A stretch of DNA of 57,631 nt from positions 1-57,631 of the forward strand of contig JAJXZL010000037.1 in the NCBI GenBank assembly GCA_021780075.1. Reading direction: 5' to 3'. Below the pieces are notes generated by a model. The model was not told the origin of the DNA. It worked only from the letters and a program-made list of their open reading frames with translations, and did no database searches. Source of the stretch: Acidobacteriota bacterium. Lineage in GTDB: Bacteria > Acidobacteriota > Terriglobia > Terriglobales > Acidobacteriaceae. A program made the position numbers and the translations under genes. Positions 32,589 through 41,211 of the stretch are shown here, piece after piece; within the stretch, counting starts at the first letter, position 1; the number at the start of each line of letters is the position of its first letter.

Positions 32589-34651
32589 CAGTGGCCACCT
32601 CCGAGCGCCGGTTCAGACGGCGCCGGTTGGGTTGCTGGAATCCGCAAGGCGGCGGTTGCCGGAGTGAGGCTGGGCACGAGCGCCACAAATGTTCCAAAGA
32701 CCATGAAGACAACGCCTGCCCATATCCAACTGACGAGCGGATTGAGGAACGCCTTGATGATGGGCTGGCCGGTGTCAGGATTCGTGCCTTCATAGACGAC
32801 ATAGAGATCCCAGCCGGGCACCGAATGGATGGCAACCATGGTCTGGGGCTGCTGGCTGGCCAGGTAGACGCGCTTTTCCGGCGTGATCTGGAACTGTTTT
32901 TTGCCGTCTCTGTAGACATCAAGCAGGGCGTATTCGGAGTTGTAATTGAGGTTCGAGTCCTGGGTGAAGCCCACGCACTCCAGGGTGTAAGGTCCGATGG
33001 GCAGCTTGTCGTGCAGGGCCAACTCGCGTTCTTCGCTGCGGTTGAAGGCCGCGCCGGCCAGGCCAACCACCACGATGACGACACCGATATGGATGATGTA
33101 TCCACCATAGCGGCGGGTGTTACGGCGAATCAGGAGATAGGTGGCGGCAAACAGGTTGCGGTGTGTCTGGCGCGAGATGACGCCTGCGCCGCGCAGGAAT
33201 TCCGAGAGGATGGCGGTGAATACACCCACGGAGATTGCAAAGGCCACCAGAGCGTAGAAGTTGCCGGCATCAAAGGAGCCATCCTTCCAGGGCCGCACGC
33301 CAACAGCAAGACAGACGATGACGGTGGACCACAGGGCGATGGAGGGTATGACGAAGTTGCGGCGGATAGCTCGCAGGGAAGTGGCGCGCCAGGGCAGCAG
33401 AGGTCCGACACCGGTCAAAAACACCAGAAACAGTCCGATGGGAATTGCAACACGGTTGTAGAAGGGCGGGCCGACGGTCACCTTGCTGCCCTGTACATAC
33501 TCACTGAGGATGGGAAAGAGCGTACCCCAGAGGATGACGAAGCATGCGGCGAGGAGGACGAGGTTGTTGAAGAGGAAGCTCGATTCGCGGCTTACCAGCG
33601 ACTCAAGACGCTGTTCGCTCTTGAGATGGCTGCGCTGGAGGATGTAAGTGAAAATGCAGACCGCCAGCACGATGACAAGGAAGACCATGAACCAGTCGCC
33701 GATGGACGACTGCGCGAAAGCGTGCACCGAACTGACCAGACCGCCGCGCGTCAGCAGGGTACCCAGAATCGACAGCATAAAAGTGGAGAAGATGAGCCAG
33801 ACATTCCAGCTCTTCATCATGCCTTTGCGCTCCTGCATCATGACGGAGTGGAGAAAAGCCGTGCCGGTGAGCCAGGGCATGAAGCTGGCGTTTTCCACCG
33901 GGTCCCAGCCCCAGTAGCCGCCCCAGCCGAGCACGGCGTAGGCCCAGTGCATGCCGAGAAAGATGCCCATGGTCAGAAACAGCCAGGTCACCATGGTCCA
34001 GCCGCGGGTGATTTTGATCCACTTCTCGCCGGGATAGCGCATCATCAGCGCACCCAGGGCAAAGGCAAAGGGAATGGTGAACCCGACATAGCCGAGGTAG
34101 AGCATCGGCGGGTGGATCACCATCTCCGGGTACTGGAGCAGGGGATTCAGGCCGTTGCCGTCGTCGGGAATAGCCCCTTTGAGCAGGGAGAACGGCGGGG
34201 CGGCAAAGTTGATGACCGCGAGAAAGAAGACCTGCACCGCCGCCAGGATGGTACCAGCGTAGGCATAGAGCTTGACGTCGGTCTTGTGCGTCAGGCGCAA
34301 CACAAAGCCGTAGGCTGCCAGCAGCCATGCCCAGAGGAGCAGGGAACCTTCCTGGCCGCTCCACAGGGCCGCGAACTTGTAGGGAGCGGGCAGTGCGCGG
34401 TTGGAGTGTTCCATGATGTACGTGATGGAAAAGTCGTTATTAAAGACTGACCATACGAGCGCGAACGCCGCTCCGCTGACCGCAATGAACCCCGCGATAC
34501 CTGCGCGGCGGGCCGTGTCTGCCAGACGCTCCGGGGAGATGCGGGCCGGCTGTCCGGTGGCCAGCATTCGTAAAGCGATCGTTCCTGCAAACAGGTTGTA
34601 GGCGGCCAGCGCCAATGCGATGAGAAGTGCAAAACTACCAAAGGCTGCCAT
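32588..34651 (-). CDS. ccmF: Heme lyase subunit CcmF
   Basis: The 687-residue polytopic protein is the core of system I cytochrome c heme ligation. It has the heme-handling tryptophan-rich WWD motif (WGGYWGWDPVENASFMPW, about residues 240-257), many hydrophobic helices, and the conserved histidines flanking the motif. A periplasmic C-terminal loop (about 560-660) precedes the last helix. It heads the cluster ccmF-ccmH-CcmI-like-420-residue protein. The earlier-acting ccmA-E and a thioredoxin-like ccmG are not present here, so they must lie elsewhere or be replaced. Confidence 0.93.
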   Translation of the reverse strand: MAAFGSFALLIALALAAYNLFAGTIALRMLATGQPARISPERLADTARRAGIAGFIAVSGAAFALVWSVFNNDFSITYIMEHSNRALPAPYKFAALWSGQEGSLLLWAWLLAAYGFVLRLTHKTDVKLYAYAGTILAAVQVFFLAVINFAAPPFSLLKGAIPDDGNGLNPLLQYPEMVIHPPMLYLGYVGFTIPFAFALGALMMRYPGEKWIKITRGWTMVTWLFLTMGIFLGMHWAYAVLGWGGYWGWDPVENASFMPWLTGTAFLHSVMMQERKGMMKSWNVWLIFSTFMLSILGTLLTRGGLVSSVHAFAQSSIGDWFMVFLVIVLAVCIFTYILQRSHLKSEQRLESLVSRESSFLFNNLVLLAACFVILWGTLFPILSEYVQGSKVTVGPPFYNRVAIPIGLFLVFLTGVGPLLPWRATSLRAIRRNFVIPSIALWSTVIVCLAVGVRPWKDGSFDAGNFYALVAFAISVGVFTAILSEFLRGAGVISRQTHRNLFAATYLLIRRNTRRYGGYIIHIGVVIVVVGLAGAAFNRSEERELALHDKLPIGPYTLECVGFTQDSNLNYNSEYALLDVYRDGKKQFQITPEKRVYLASQQPQTMVAIHSVPGWDLYVVYEGTNPDTGQPIIKAFLNPLVSWIWAGVVFMVFGTFVALVPSLTPATAALRIPATQPAPSEPALGGGH

Positions 34652-34811
34652 TAGGTCTCCAACATGATTCTCGCACGCATGCCGGCAGCCTCAGAATGGC
34701 TCACCAGCGAGCTTATTCTCAATCAATGATAGGCCTTTGTCATGTGATATGGCTCACACTGACGATGGAGAGGTGGCATTGCGGAGGTAAAGACTCTGAA
34801 GTCCCTGTCGG

Positions 34812-35192
34812 TCAGGCATTGGAGTGCGTGCTTTGGGCAAGCATCTGGCTGGCCATGGCCAGCATGTCCTCTGATGCGATGGGTTTGGGAAGGAAGCGTA
34901 CGCCCTCGCTGGCGTAGTCTGCGGGGCCTTCACTGGCGGCGCCCAGCACCAGGACGGGCAGCAAAGGCATGCGCGCATGGAGTTCAGCCACAAACTCCGG
35001 TCCGCTGATCCCCGGCATGTGCAGGCCGGAAATGACCAATCCCAACCCTCCGGCAAACTGAGGGTGCTCCACCAGGCAGAGTGCCTCTGCTGCGTCGGCT
35101 GCCCGCTGCACGTCGTGAAATCGTGTTTCAAGAATGGACTTGCGTACAAACGCCTGAAGAGGGTCGTTGTCCACTAGGAGGATCGTTGCCAT
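34812..35192 (-). CDS. Stand-alone receiver domain lacking the phosphoacceptor aspartate
   Basis: The 126-residue protein is a receiver domain alone. It has ILLVDNDP with D8 and D10 at the end of strand 1 and the LPKP lysine after strand 5. The position that should carry the phosphorylated aspartate is G56 (LVISGLHMPGISG), and the switch threonine after strand 4 is also replaced (LVLGAAS). It cannot be phosphorylated in the usual way and is likely a constitutive or protein-binding receiver. No kinase is adjacent. Confidence 0.8.
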   Translation of the reverse strand: MATILLVDNDPLQAFVRKSILETRFHDVQRAADAAEALCLVEHPQFAGGLGLVISGLHMPGISGPEFVAELHARMPLLPVLVLGAASEGPADYASEGVRFLPKPIASEDMLAMASQMLAQSTHSNA

Positions 35193-35321
35193 GTACCCCT
35201 GAACCTACGCGGCGTATGGCTGGCTTGCCGCACCGTCTATTGACTAACTCAACACCTACGATGATGCAAAGCGTCATGCGGTTGCCTGCGCGTGCAGATG
35301 GCTCGGATTCAGGTCACTCCA

Positions 35322-37136
35322 TCACGATTCAAAGTGCGGCGGGCGATCCGCGGCCACGCCGAACGCGTTCTCCAGCGCCAGACCTGCCTCAGCCAAAATC
35401 CCCTCGCCAAAAAGGCGGCCAATCAGCGTCACGCCATGCGGCACGCGGCGCGGCGGGGAAAACTTCGGCAGGGGATGCTTCGGGTCGGGTGCCCAGTCAC
35501 TGCGCGCCTCAGACACCTCAACAAATCCTGCACGCAACGTCAGCGATGGATGCCCCGTGTTATTTGTAATCACCAGCATTTCATCGCGCAGCGAAGGAAC
35601 CAGCAGTAGGTCCACATCGGCAAATAGGCGCGCCATCTGCTGTGCCACCTTGCGCCGCATTCGGTCCGTCTGTACAAAATCCACCGCTGACAGAAACCGC
35701 GACTGGCGAAAGACGTTGGGCCACGCATCGGGCACCTGGGCTTTCAACTCGTCTACCTGATGGCGCAGCGTCAGCTCTTCAAAGGCGGCTGCCGACTCTG
35801 CAAAGAGAATCAGGTTGAGCGAGTCATAGGGCCAATCGGGAATCGACACCTCGACAGGCTTCATGCCGAGCTTCTTTACCGTTTCGAGCGCGGCGCGGTC
35901 CACATCGGTTGCGGGGCTCTCCTTCATCCACTGCGGAAAATAGCCAACGCGCAGACCGGCCACGCTGGCGGCTGCATTGAACGCCAGTGTGCTGGGAACG
36001 CTGGCGAGATCGCCTGCATCGGGGCCTGTGATGGCGTTGAGAACGAGCATGGTGTCTTCAACACCGCGCGCCATCGGGCCGAGCTTGTCCAGCGACCAGC
36101 ACAGCGTCATTGCTCCCGTGCGCGGCACCCGGCCAAAGGTTGGTCGAAGGCCCGTCACGCCGCAGCGCATCGACGGGCTCACGATACTGCCGCCGGTTTC
36201 GCTGCCAATCGCAAAGCCCACCAGCCCTGCTGCTGTTGCCGCTCCAGGACCAGCGCTTGAGCCGGATGAGCCCTCTTCCAGAAGCCAGGGATTCATGGTC
36301 TGCCCGCCAAACCAGATATCGTTGAGCGCCAGCGCGCCCATGCTCAGCTTTGCCACCAGTACAGCTCCGGCCGCATTCAGCCGTTGCACCACCGCACTGT
36401 CCACCGCGGGCACACGATCGCGAAACGGCTCCGCACCATAGGTCGTGGCTATCCCTGCCGTGTCCAGCAGGTCTTTTGCGCCCCAGGGAATGCCGTGCAG
36501 CGGCCCGCGATAATGTCCTGCGGCGATCTCCTTGTCTGCCTGACGCGCCTGCTCCAGTGCGTGTTCGCGCGTAAGTGTAATCACGCAGCGCAACTCGGGG
36601 TTGAAGCGCTCAATGCGGCGAATGTAGATTTCCGTCAGCCGCTGTGAAGTGATTGCGCGGCCTTCAATCCAGCGCGAGAGCTGCGCCACCGTGGCAAAGG
36701 CAATCTCGTCTTCGCTTACGGGCAGCGGCTTGTGCGGATCGGTGCTGCGCACCAGTTCATTGGCCGCTGCCTTGCCCGTCACAATACCGGGCAGCGAGGG
36801 ATTCCATAGCGTGGCTGGCGCCAGGGTCGGTTCCAGCGCAAGCTTTCGCGGCCCCACCCGGCGCTCGTAAAGCGGCGCCATCTGCATTCGCCAGTTTCCG
36901 GCGGCCTCGGCAAGGTCGGCGTCGGTCATCTCCACCTGCACCAGCTTTTCCGCTTCGCGAAAGGTTGCCGGCGAAACCTCCGGTCCCACGGCCGGTGCCG
37001 TACCAAAGGCCGATGGAGATCCCGGCGGCAAGCTCTCGTTTTGCGTGTCGGGCGTCTGAACGGCTTGCGCTGGAAGAGCGGTTCCAAGCAATCCCATTGA
37101 ACCAAGGGCGACGAACTCTCTGCGCGATGTAGGCAT
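35322..37136 (-). CDS. Tat-exported amidase (amidase signature family)
   Basis: The 604-residue precursor starts with a twin-arginine leader (SRREFVALG) and belongs to the amidase signature family, which uses a Ser-cisSer-Lys triad. Visible elements are GAKDLLDTAG with the catalytic lysine, the glycine/serine-rich EEGSSGSSAGPG and the nucleophile segment GSETGGSIVSPS. An N-terminal region of about 140 residues precedes the fold. The substrate amide is unknown. It is oriented opposite to accA, and the two promoters share the gap at 37137-37358. Confidence 0.88.
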   Translation of the reverse strand: MPTSRREFVALGSMGLLGTALPAQAVQTPDTQNESLPPGSPSAFGTAPAVGPEVSPATFREAEKLVQVEMTDADLAEAAGNWRMQMAPLYERRVGPRKLALEPTLAPATLWNPSLPGIVTGKAAANELVRSTDPHKPLPVSEDEIAFATVAQLSRWIEGRAITSQRLTEIYIRRIERFNPELRCVITLTREHALEQARQADKEIAAGHYRGPLHGIPWGAKDLLDTAGIATTYGAEPFRDRVPAVDSAVVQRLNAAGAVLVAKLSMGALALNDIWFGGQTMNPWLLEEGSSGSSAGPGAATAAGLVGFAIGSETGGSIVSPSMRCGVTGLRPTFGRVPRTGAMTLCWSLDKLGPMARGVEDTMLVLNAITGPDAGDLASVPSTLAFNAAASVAGLRVGYFPQWMKESPATDVDRAALETVKKLGMKPVEVSIPDWPYDSLNLILFAESAAAFEELTLRHQVDELKAQVPDAWPNVFRQSRFLSAVDFVQTDRMRRKVAQQMARLFADVDLLLVPSLRDEMLVITNNTGHPSLTLRAGFVEVSEARSDWAPDPKHPLPKFSPPRRVPHGVTLIGRLFGEGILAEAGLALENAFGVAADRPPHFES

Positions 37137-37190
37137 CTTCCCCTCAAGAGTGTCGTGATTTGAACCCGGATTGTTGCAGGTTAGGGAAAC

Positions 37191-37196
37191 TATACT
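37191..37196 (+). promoter_or_regulatory. -10-like element upstream of accA
   Basis: TATACT at 37191-37196 is a good -10 hexamer 163 nt before the accA start. No convincing -35 lies at the right distance. Confidence 0.3.
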
Positions 37197-37358
37197 ATGC
37201 TCCTTGCGCGGGGGGCGCAGTGGGAACTTGCAAATACGAATCCTGTAACCGGGGTAGACTCAGATTTGTCGCAACCGCCCTCGACCCGTAAAATCACCTT
37301 TGTGCGGTCAGCAGGTCCCGGGGCTCGCAGTTCCAGACCAGTTCCGCGCAAGGTGCCG

Positions 37359-38204
37359 ATGAGCGAACAAACGACAGTGAGTTCCCAGGAGGCGCAGGTG
37401 GTTTCGCCTGCGTGGAGCAGAATCGAGAGGGCGCGTCATCCCCAGCGGCCCTACCCCATGGACTTTATCGAACGAATCTTTACGGATTTCAGCGAGATTC
37501 ACGGGGACCGCGCCTTTGGCGACGACGAAGCCGTTGCATGCGGCATGGCCCGGCTGGGCGACGACGAGGTGCTGGTGATTGGCAATCGCAAGGGTGGCAG
37601 CACCAAGGAACGTGTGCGGCGAAACTTCGGCATGCCGCACCCTGAGGGCTACCGCAAGGCGCTGCGCTGCATGAAAATCGCCGAGAAATTCGGCCGGCCC
37701 GTCATCAGCCTGATTGATTTGCCCGGCGCCTATCCTGGCCTGGGCGCGGAAGAGCGCGGACAGGCGGAAGCGATTGCGCGCAACATCCGCGAAATGTCGC
37801 GCCTGCGTGTGCCCACTATTTCCGTCATCAGCGGTGAGGGAGGCTCAGGCGGCGCGCTGGCCCTGGCCGTCAGCGACCGCGTTCTGATTCTGGAAAATGC
37901 CCTCTACTTTGTCATTACTCCGGAGTCCTGCGCCGCCATCATGTGGCGGGATGCCGCGCACAAGCAATTGGCCGCCGAGGCCATGCGCATTTCCGCGCCT
38001 GAGGTTGCAGCGCTTGGCTGCGTCGACGAAATCATTCGAGAACCGGAGGGTGGCGCGCATACGGATCAGGAAGCCGGCGCTGGTCTTCTGGGCACCGCTC
38101 TCAAGAAGCACCTGGCCGATTTGAAGGCCATGTCGCTGGACGACCTGGTGGCCGCCCGGCAGGAAAAGTTCCGCAAAATCGCGCAGTTCTACACGGAAGG
38201 TTAG
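37359..38204 (+). CDS. accA: Acetyl-CoA carboxylase carboxyltransferase subunit alpha
   Basis: AccA and AccD transfer the carboxyl group from biotin to acetyl-CoA, the committed step of fatty acid synthesis. The product has about 281 residues and starts MSEQTTVSSQ. It lacks the N-terminal helical segment of the 319-residue E. coli protein, and the homologous part begins at RIERARHPQRPYPMDF. Conserved crotonase-fold features include ISLIDLPGAYPGLGAEERGQ and ISGEGGSGGALAL with the oxyanion glycines. The ATG at 37359 has AAGG 5 nt upstream. accD is not near. Confidence 0.93.
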   Translation: MSEQTTVSSQEAQVVSPAWSRIERARHPQRPYPMDFIERIFTDFSEIHGDRAFGDDEAVACGMARLGDDEVLVIGNRKGGSTKERVRRNFGMPHPEGYRKALRCMKIAEKFGRPVISLIDLPGAYPGLGAEERGQAEAIARNIREMSRLRVPTISVISGEGGSGGALALAVSDRVLILENALYFVITPESCAAIMWRDAAHKQLAAEAMRISAPEVAALGCVDEIIREPEGGAHTDQEAGAGLLGTALKKHLADLKAMSLDDLVAARQEKFRKIAQFYTEG

Positions 38205-38313
38205 CTCTGTTGGAGCATAGGCTTGTGATTCATGTCGGCGACGTTCGCGCGGCTTCCTGCTCGCAAGGGGCGGGCTGTCGCTTGCAATACCGCACGGTCG
38301 CCGGGAGCTGCCA

Positions 38314-39351
38314 ATGAGCCCAACCAAGGTGGCCGGCAGCCGGATGCGCTCCTATCTGGAGTTCGTGATCGCGCTCCTCTATTTCCTTATGGTGAGGACG
38401 TTTGCCCATCACAGCGCAGAAGCCTGGGCAAGCGAGGTCTGGTCGCCGCTGATTGCGCAGGCCATGATCGTGTTTCTGCTGATTACAGGCTTTGCGCTCT
38501 TCGGATACATGCTGGATGGCCAGCAGAGCCCCATGAGCCAGCAGGGCCTGCCTGCGCGGCCCGGCTGGAAACGCGAAGCCGGCCTCGGCCTTGCCATCGG
38601 CTGGGCAGTCGCTGTGCTCTGCGTGTTGCCGCTTACCTTCGTTGGCGGTATCGCAGTTGTACTCAGAACAGATCTCGCCTCCTGGGGATGGCTGATTACC
38701 GATGCGGCGTACTTCGCGCTGGCCGCGATGGCTGAAGAAGTCGCCTTTCGCGGCTATGGCTATCAGCGCTTCGTGCAAAGCGTGGGCCCCGTTGGCGCGT
38801 CGCTGGGATTTGCGGCGCTCTATGCCATTGTGCAGGGCTTGCGACCGGGCGCAAGCAGCATCAGCATCGCGGTTGCCGTGGTCTTCAGCCTGGTGCTCTC
38901 CACTGCATATTTACGAACCGGGGCGCTGTGGGTGAGCTGGGGCCTGAACTTCGGATGGAAGGCGAGCCGCGCCCTCATTTTTGGCCTAGCCGTGAATGGC
39001 GTGAACAGCCACTCCTCGGTGGTCGAGGGCAATCCCATGGGGCCGTTCTGGATCACGGGCGGCGGTTATGGCATGGAAGGCAGCTGGGTGGCGCTCGTGC
39101 TGATGTTTGCTGCGCTTTTCATCGTCTACCGCGCCACGCGCGATTTGGACTTTCGCTACAACGCGCCCGTGATTGTGCCCGGCGGAATCCCTGTGGACCT
39201 GGACGCCGCTGCGCGACGCCAGCATGAGGCCGCGATGGGTAATGAGGAACCCGCGGCTCCTGCCCTGGTGCAGATCTTCCCAGCCGCTACCCCGCCCGTA
39301 TCTACCGCGAGCGATGCGACTTCAGCGGATCAGCCCGATCAATCGCAGTGA
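38314..39351 (+). CDS. CPBP-family membrane protein, possibly catalytically inactive
   Basis: The 345-residue protein has about eight transmembrane helices and the CPBP (Rce1-like) motif 1, E141-E142-x3-R146 (AEEVAFRG). CPBP proteases also need histidines in motifs 2 and 3. Here the motif 2 region reads FAALYAIVQG, and the motif 3 region WGLNFGWKAS, so both histidines seem to be missing. The protein may be an inactive relative used for binding or chaperoning. A proline/alanine-rich tail of about 60 residues ends the protein. It starts 109 nt after accA, with GGGAG upstream. Confidence 0.75.
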   Translation: MSPTKVAGSRMRSYLEFVIALLYFLMVRTFAHHSAEAWASEVWSPLIAQAMIVFLLITGFALFGYMLDGQQSPMSQQGLPARPGWKREAGLGLAIGWAVAVLCVLPLTFVGGIAVVLRTDLASWGWLITDAAYFALAAMAEEVAFRGYGYQRFVQSVGPVGASLGFAALYAIVQGLRPGASSISIAVAVVFSLVLSTAYLRTGALWVSWGLNFGWKASRALIFGLAVNGVNSHSSVVEGNPMGPFWITGGGYGMEGSWVALVLMFAALFIVYRATRDLDFRYNAPVIVPGGIPVDLDAAARRQHEAAMGNEEPAAPALVQIFPAATPPVSTASDATSADQPDQSQ

Positions 39352-39451
39352 TCTTTTCCGACCCGTATGGCGTCTCGCCTGTAGCCTGCTCAAAACAAAT
39401 TGCAATTTTCCCCTTGAACGGAACCGCCGTTTGAGCAATCCTTGAAGCATC

Positions 39452-39468
39452 CATGGGAGGCTCCCATG
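39452..39468 (+). promoter_or_regulatory. Perfect palindrome enclosing the ribosome-binding site
   Basis: CATGGGAG (39452-39459) and CTCCCATG (39461-39468) form an 8-bp hairpin with a one-base centre, too tight for a stable RNA loop but perfect as DNA dyad. It includes the GGGAGG ribosome-binding site and the start codon at 39466. Either RNA pairing with a slipped loop or binding of a dimeric regulator could control this gene. Confidence 0.45.
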
Positions 39469-40800
39469 ATGAGGCTATTGCCATCTCGATCGGCTCAGGC
39501 AGCCGACGCTCCGACTGAAAATCCACGTTTGATCGGCAGTCTGCTGCGCAGAGCATGCCTTTGTGCGTTTGTTGCTCTGTGGTCAGCGAGTCCGGCTGCG
39601 GCCCAGGTCGTCACCATCGATAGAAACGGCAATGCCACACCCGCAGGGCAGGCAATGCCCATTGACCGGCGCTTCGCCCAGGTCCAACCCACGGATATTC
39701 CCCTCTCGCAGGCCGTTCTGGACCCCAAAACCCGGCTGGACCTGATTCGAGCGCTGCAAAGGGAGCAGGGCTTTGCCATGCGTCCGCTCCCAGGCGGGCA
39801 CCGGGGCCTGACGCTCGCGGCCAACGGAAAGCTCAACCCTGCCGGTGAAGCCTACATGAATTTGGTCGAGGGCGCGGGGCTCAGCGCCAAGCCTGGTGAC
39901 CGGGTGGTGATCACGGATGTCAAAATCCAGCGCACGAAAATTATCTTTGATCTGAATGGCGGGCCAGACCTGAAGCATCGCTTCCTGCGCCATATCGAAG
40001 TGGGAACGGATCCCTATTTCACCAACCCGATCATTCAGGATGACGGTACATTGCCGACGGGCGCGCGCCTTACGCTGACCTTCAAAGATCAGGTGCCCAT
40101 GCTGACCAACAAGCAGGTGATGGCTCTCCTGGCGCCGCTTATCTCTTTTGAAGTGAAGGCGCCCATCCAGGCATTTACTGACACGCTCCCGCCCAGGCTT
40201 AAAGCGGCAATTCTCGACCACCAGGTGATGGTGGGAATGAGCACAGACATGGTGCTGTTTGCCAAGGGCCAGCCGGATCGCAAGGTCCGCGAGATGGACG
40301 GGCAGATGCCCTTTGAGGAGTGGATTTACGGCAGCGCCCCCAAGGATGTTGAATTTGTGCGCATCAACGGCAACCGCGTGATCCGCGTGGAGATTGCAAA
40401 GATAGGCGAGAAGCCTGTGATCTACACCAAGGATGAGGTGGACGCCTTGATGCGCACCGATGGCACGCCACTTGTCGCCAGCGACGCGCGCAATACTCGT
40501 GTTATCCAGTTGGGCGATGCGGAGCGTAACCCCGATACCCAGGCGCCAGCCGATCCACCCTCCCTGCGCAACCCCGGCGAAAAACTGCCGACCGACAAGA
40601 CCCGGGTCGGAGTGATGCGGCCCGTGCAATTCCCCAAGGACAAGCCTGACGCACAGCCCGGCTCCAGTTCCGGCAGCCCTCCGGCCTCCGGACAGACTGC
40701 CCCGGCCAAGCCACCCGGCGACGCGCAACCCCCTCCGGCGGACGCTCCGCAGCAGCCCCCGGCCGCCAGCCCGAGCTCAGGCAGCCAACAACCCCAATAG
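39466..40800 (+). CDS. Secreted protein with BamE-like segment, family unknown
   Basis: The predicted precursor is about 444 residues. It has a basic N-terminus, a hydrophobic segment around 30-45 (signal or anchor), an N-terminal mixed domain, and a segment (about 250-320) with VGMSTDMVLFAKGQPD, EEWIYG and VEFVRINGNRVIRVEIA. This order resembles the SmpA/BamE fold, where such motifs support outer-membrane assembly. The C-terminal 90 residues are proline, serine and glutamine rich. Start 39466 is chosen because GGGAGG lies 5 nt before it and an ATG follows at 39469. I could not assign it to a named family. Confidence 0.6.
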   Translation: MMRLLPSRSAQAADAPTENPRLIGSLLRRACLCAFVALWSASPAAAQVVTIDRNGNATPAGQAMPIDRRFAQVQPTDIPLSQAVLDPKTRLDLIRALQREQGFAMRPLPGGHRGLTLAANGKLNPAGEAYMNLVEGAGLSAKPGDRVVITDVKIQRTKIIFDLNGGPDLKHRFLRHIEVGTDPYFTNPIIQDDGTLPTGARLTLTFKDQVPMLTNKQVMALLAPLISFEVKAPIQAFTDTLPPRLKAAILDHQVMVGMSTDMVLFAKGQPDRKVREMDGQMPFEEWIYGSAPKDVEFVRINGNRVIRVEIAKIGEKPVIYTKDEVDALMRTDGTPLVASDARNTRVIQLGDAERNPDTQAPADPPSLRNPGEKLPTDKTRVGVMRPVQFPKDKPDAQPGSSSGSPPASGQTAPAKPPGDAQPPPADAPQQPPAASPSSGSQQPQ

Positions 40801-40965
40801 CTCTCCGCAAGCCGGATTGATGTAAACTGAGACGAGCGAGTCCAGCTTCCTCCCGGCAAAATCCTTGCGGCAAGAGGTGAGTGAATGACCGCGCCGTTGA
40901 AGCCGCGAGCCGTGATTCGGCGCGCGTGAGCAGAGACATCCCAAGAAGGAGATACACCAGAACCC

Positions 40966-41145
40966 ATGGCCAAAATTGCCAAAACAGGTGACCGTAAGAA
41001 GGTAATGGACACGACGAAGTCGACAGACTGTCCGAAGTGCAGCAAGCCGACGCGCATCGTCAAGCGCGTGAAGGACCGTGAGCGCGGTATCCCCGGCGGA
41101 GTCTATATCTCGTGTTCTGCGTGTGATTTCTACGAGAAGCTTTAA
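40966..41145 (+). CDS. Small zinc-ribbon protein (59 residues)
   Basis: Short gene encoding MAKIAKTGDR and a CPKC...CSAC zinc ribbon with two cysteine pairs (residues 22/25 and 50/53), many lysines, and a clean start and stop. A GAAGGAG motif lies about 15 nt upstream of the ATG, rather distant. The composition suggests binding to nucleic acid or ribosome. The gene is followed by a strong bidirectional terminator shared with pyrF. It has the coding periodicity of a real gene but no assigned family. Confidence 0.7.
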   Translation: MAKIAKTGDRKKVMDTTKSTDCPKCSKPTRIVKRVKDRERGIPGGVYISCSACDFYEKL

Positions 41146-41169
41146 GCTTCAGTTGAAGTTGTGATTCTC

Positions 41170-41200
41170 AGCAAAGCCCGGCTTCGTGTCGGGCTTTGCT
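41170..41200. terminator. Bidirectional terminator between the zinc-ribbon gene and pyrF
   Basis: AGCAAAGCCCG (41170-41180) and CGGGCTTTGCT (41190-41200) form a perfect 11-bp stem with a 9-nt loop, between convergent genes. Confidence 0.75.
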
Positions 41201-41211
41201 GTGTCTGGACG

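Noticed and set aside
32591..34450. Very long open frame on the plus strand opposite ccmF
   Set aside because: Composition is biased to Gly, Asp, Glu and His with no motif; ccmF on the other strand has its WWD signature.
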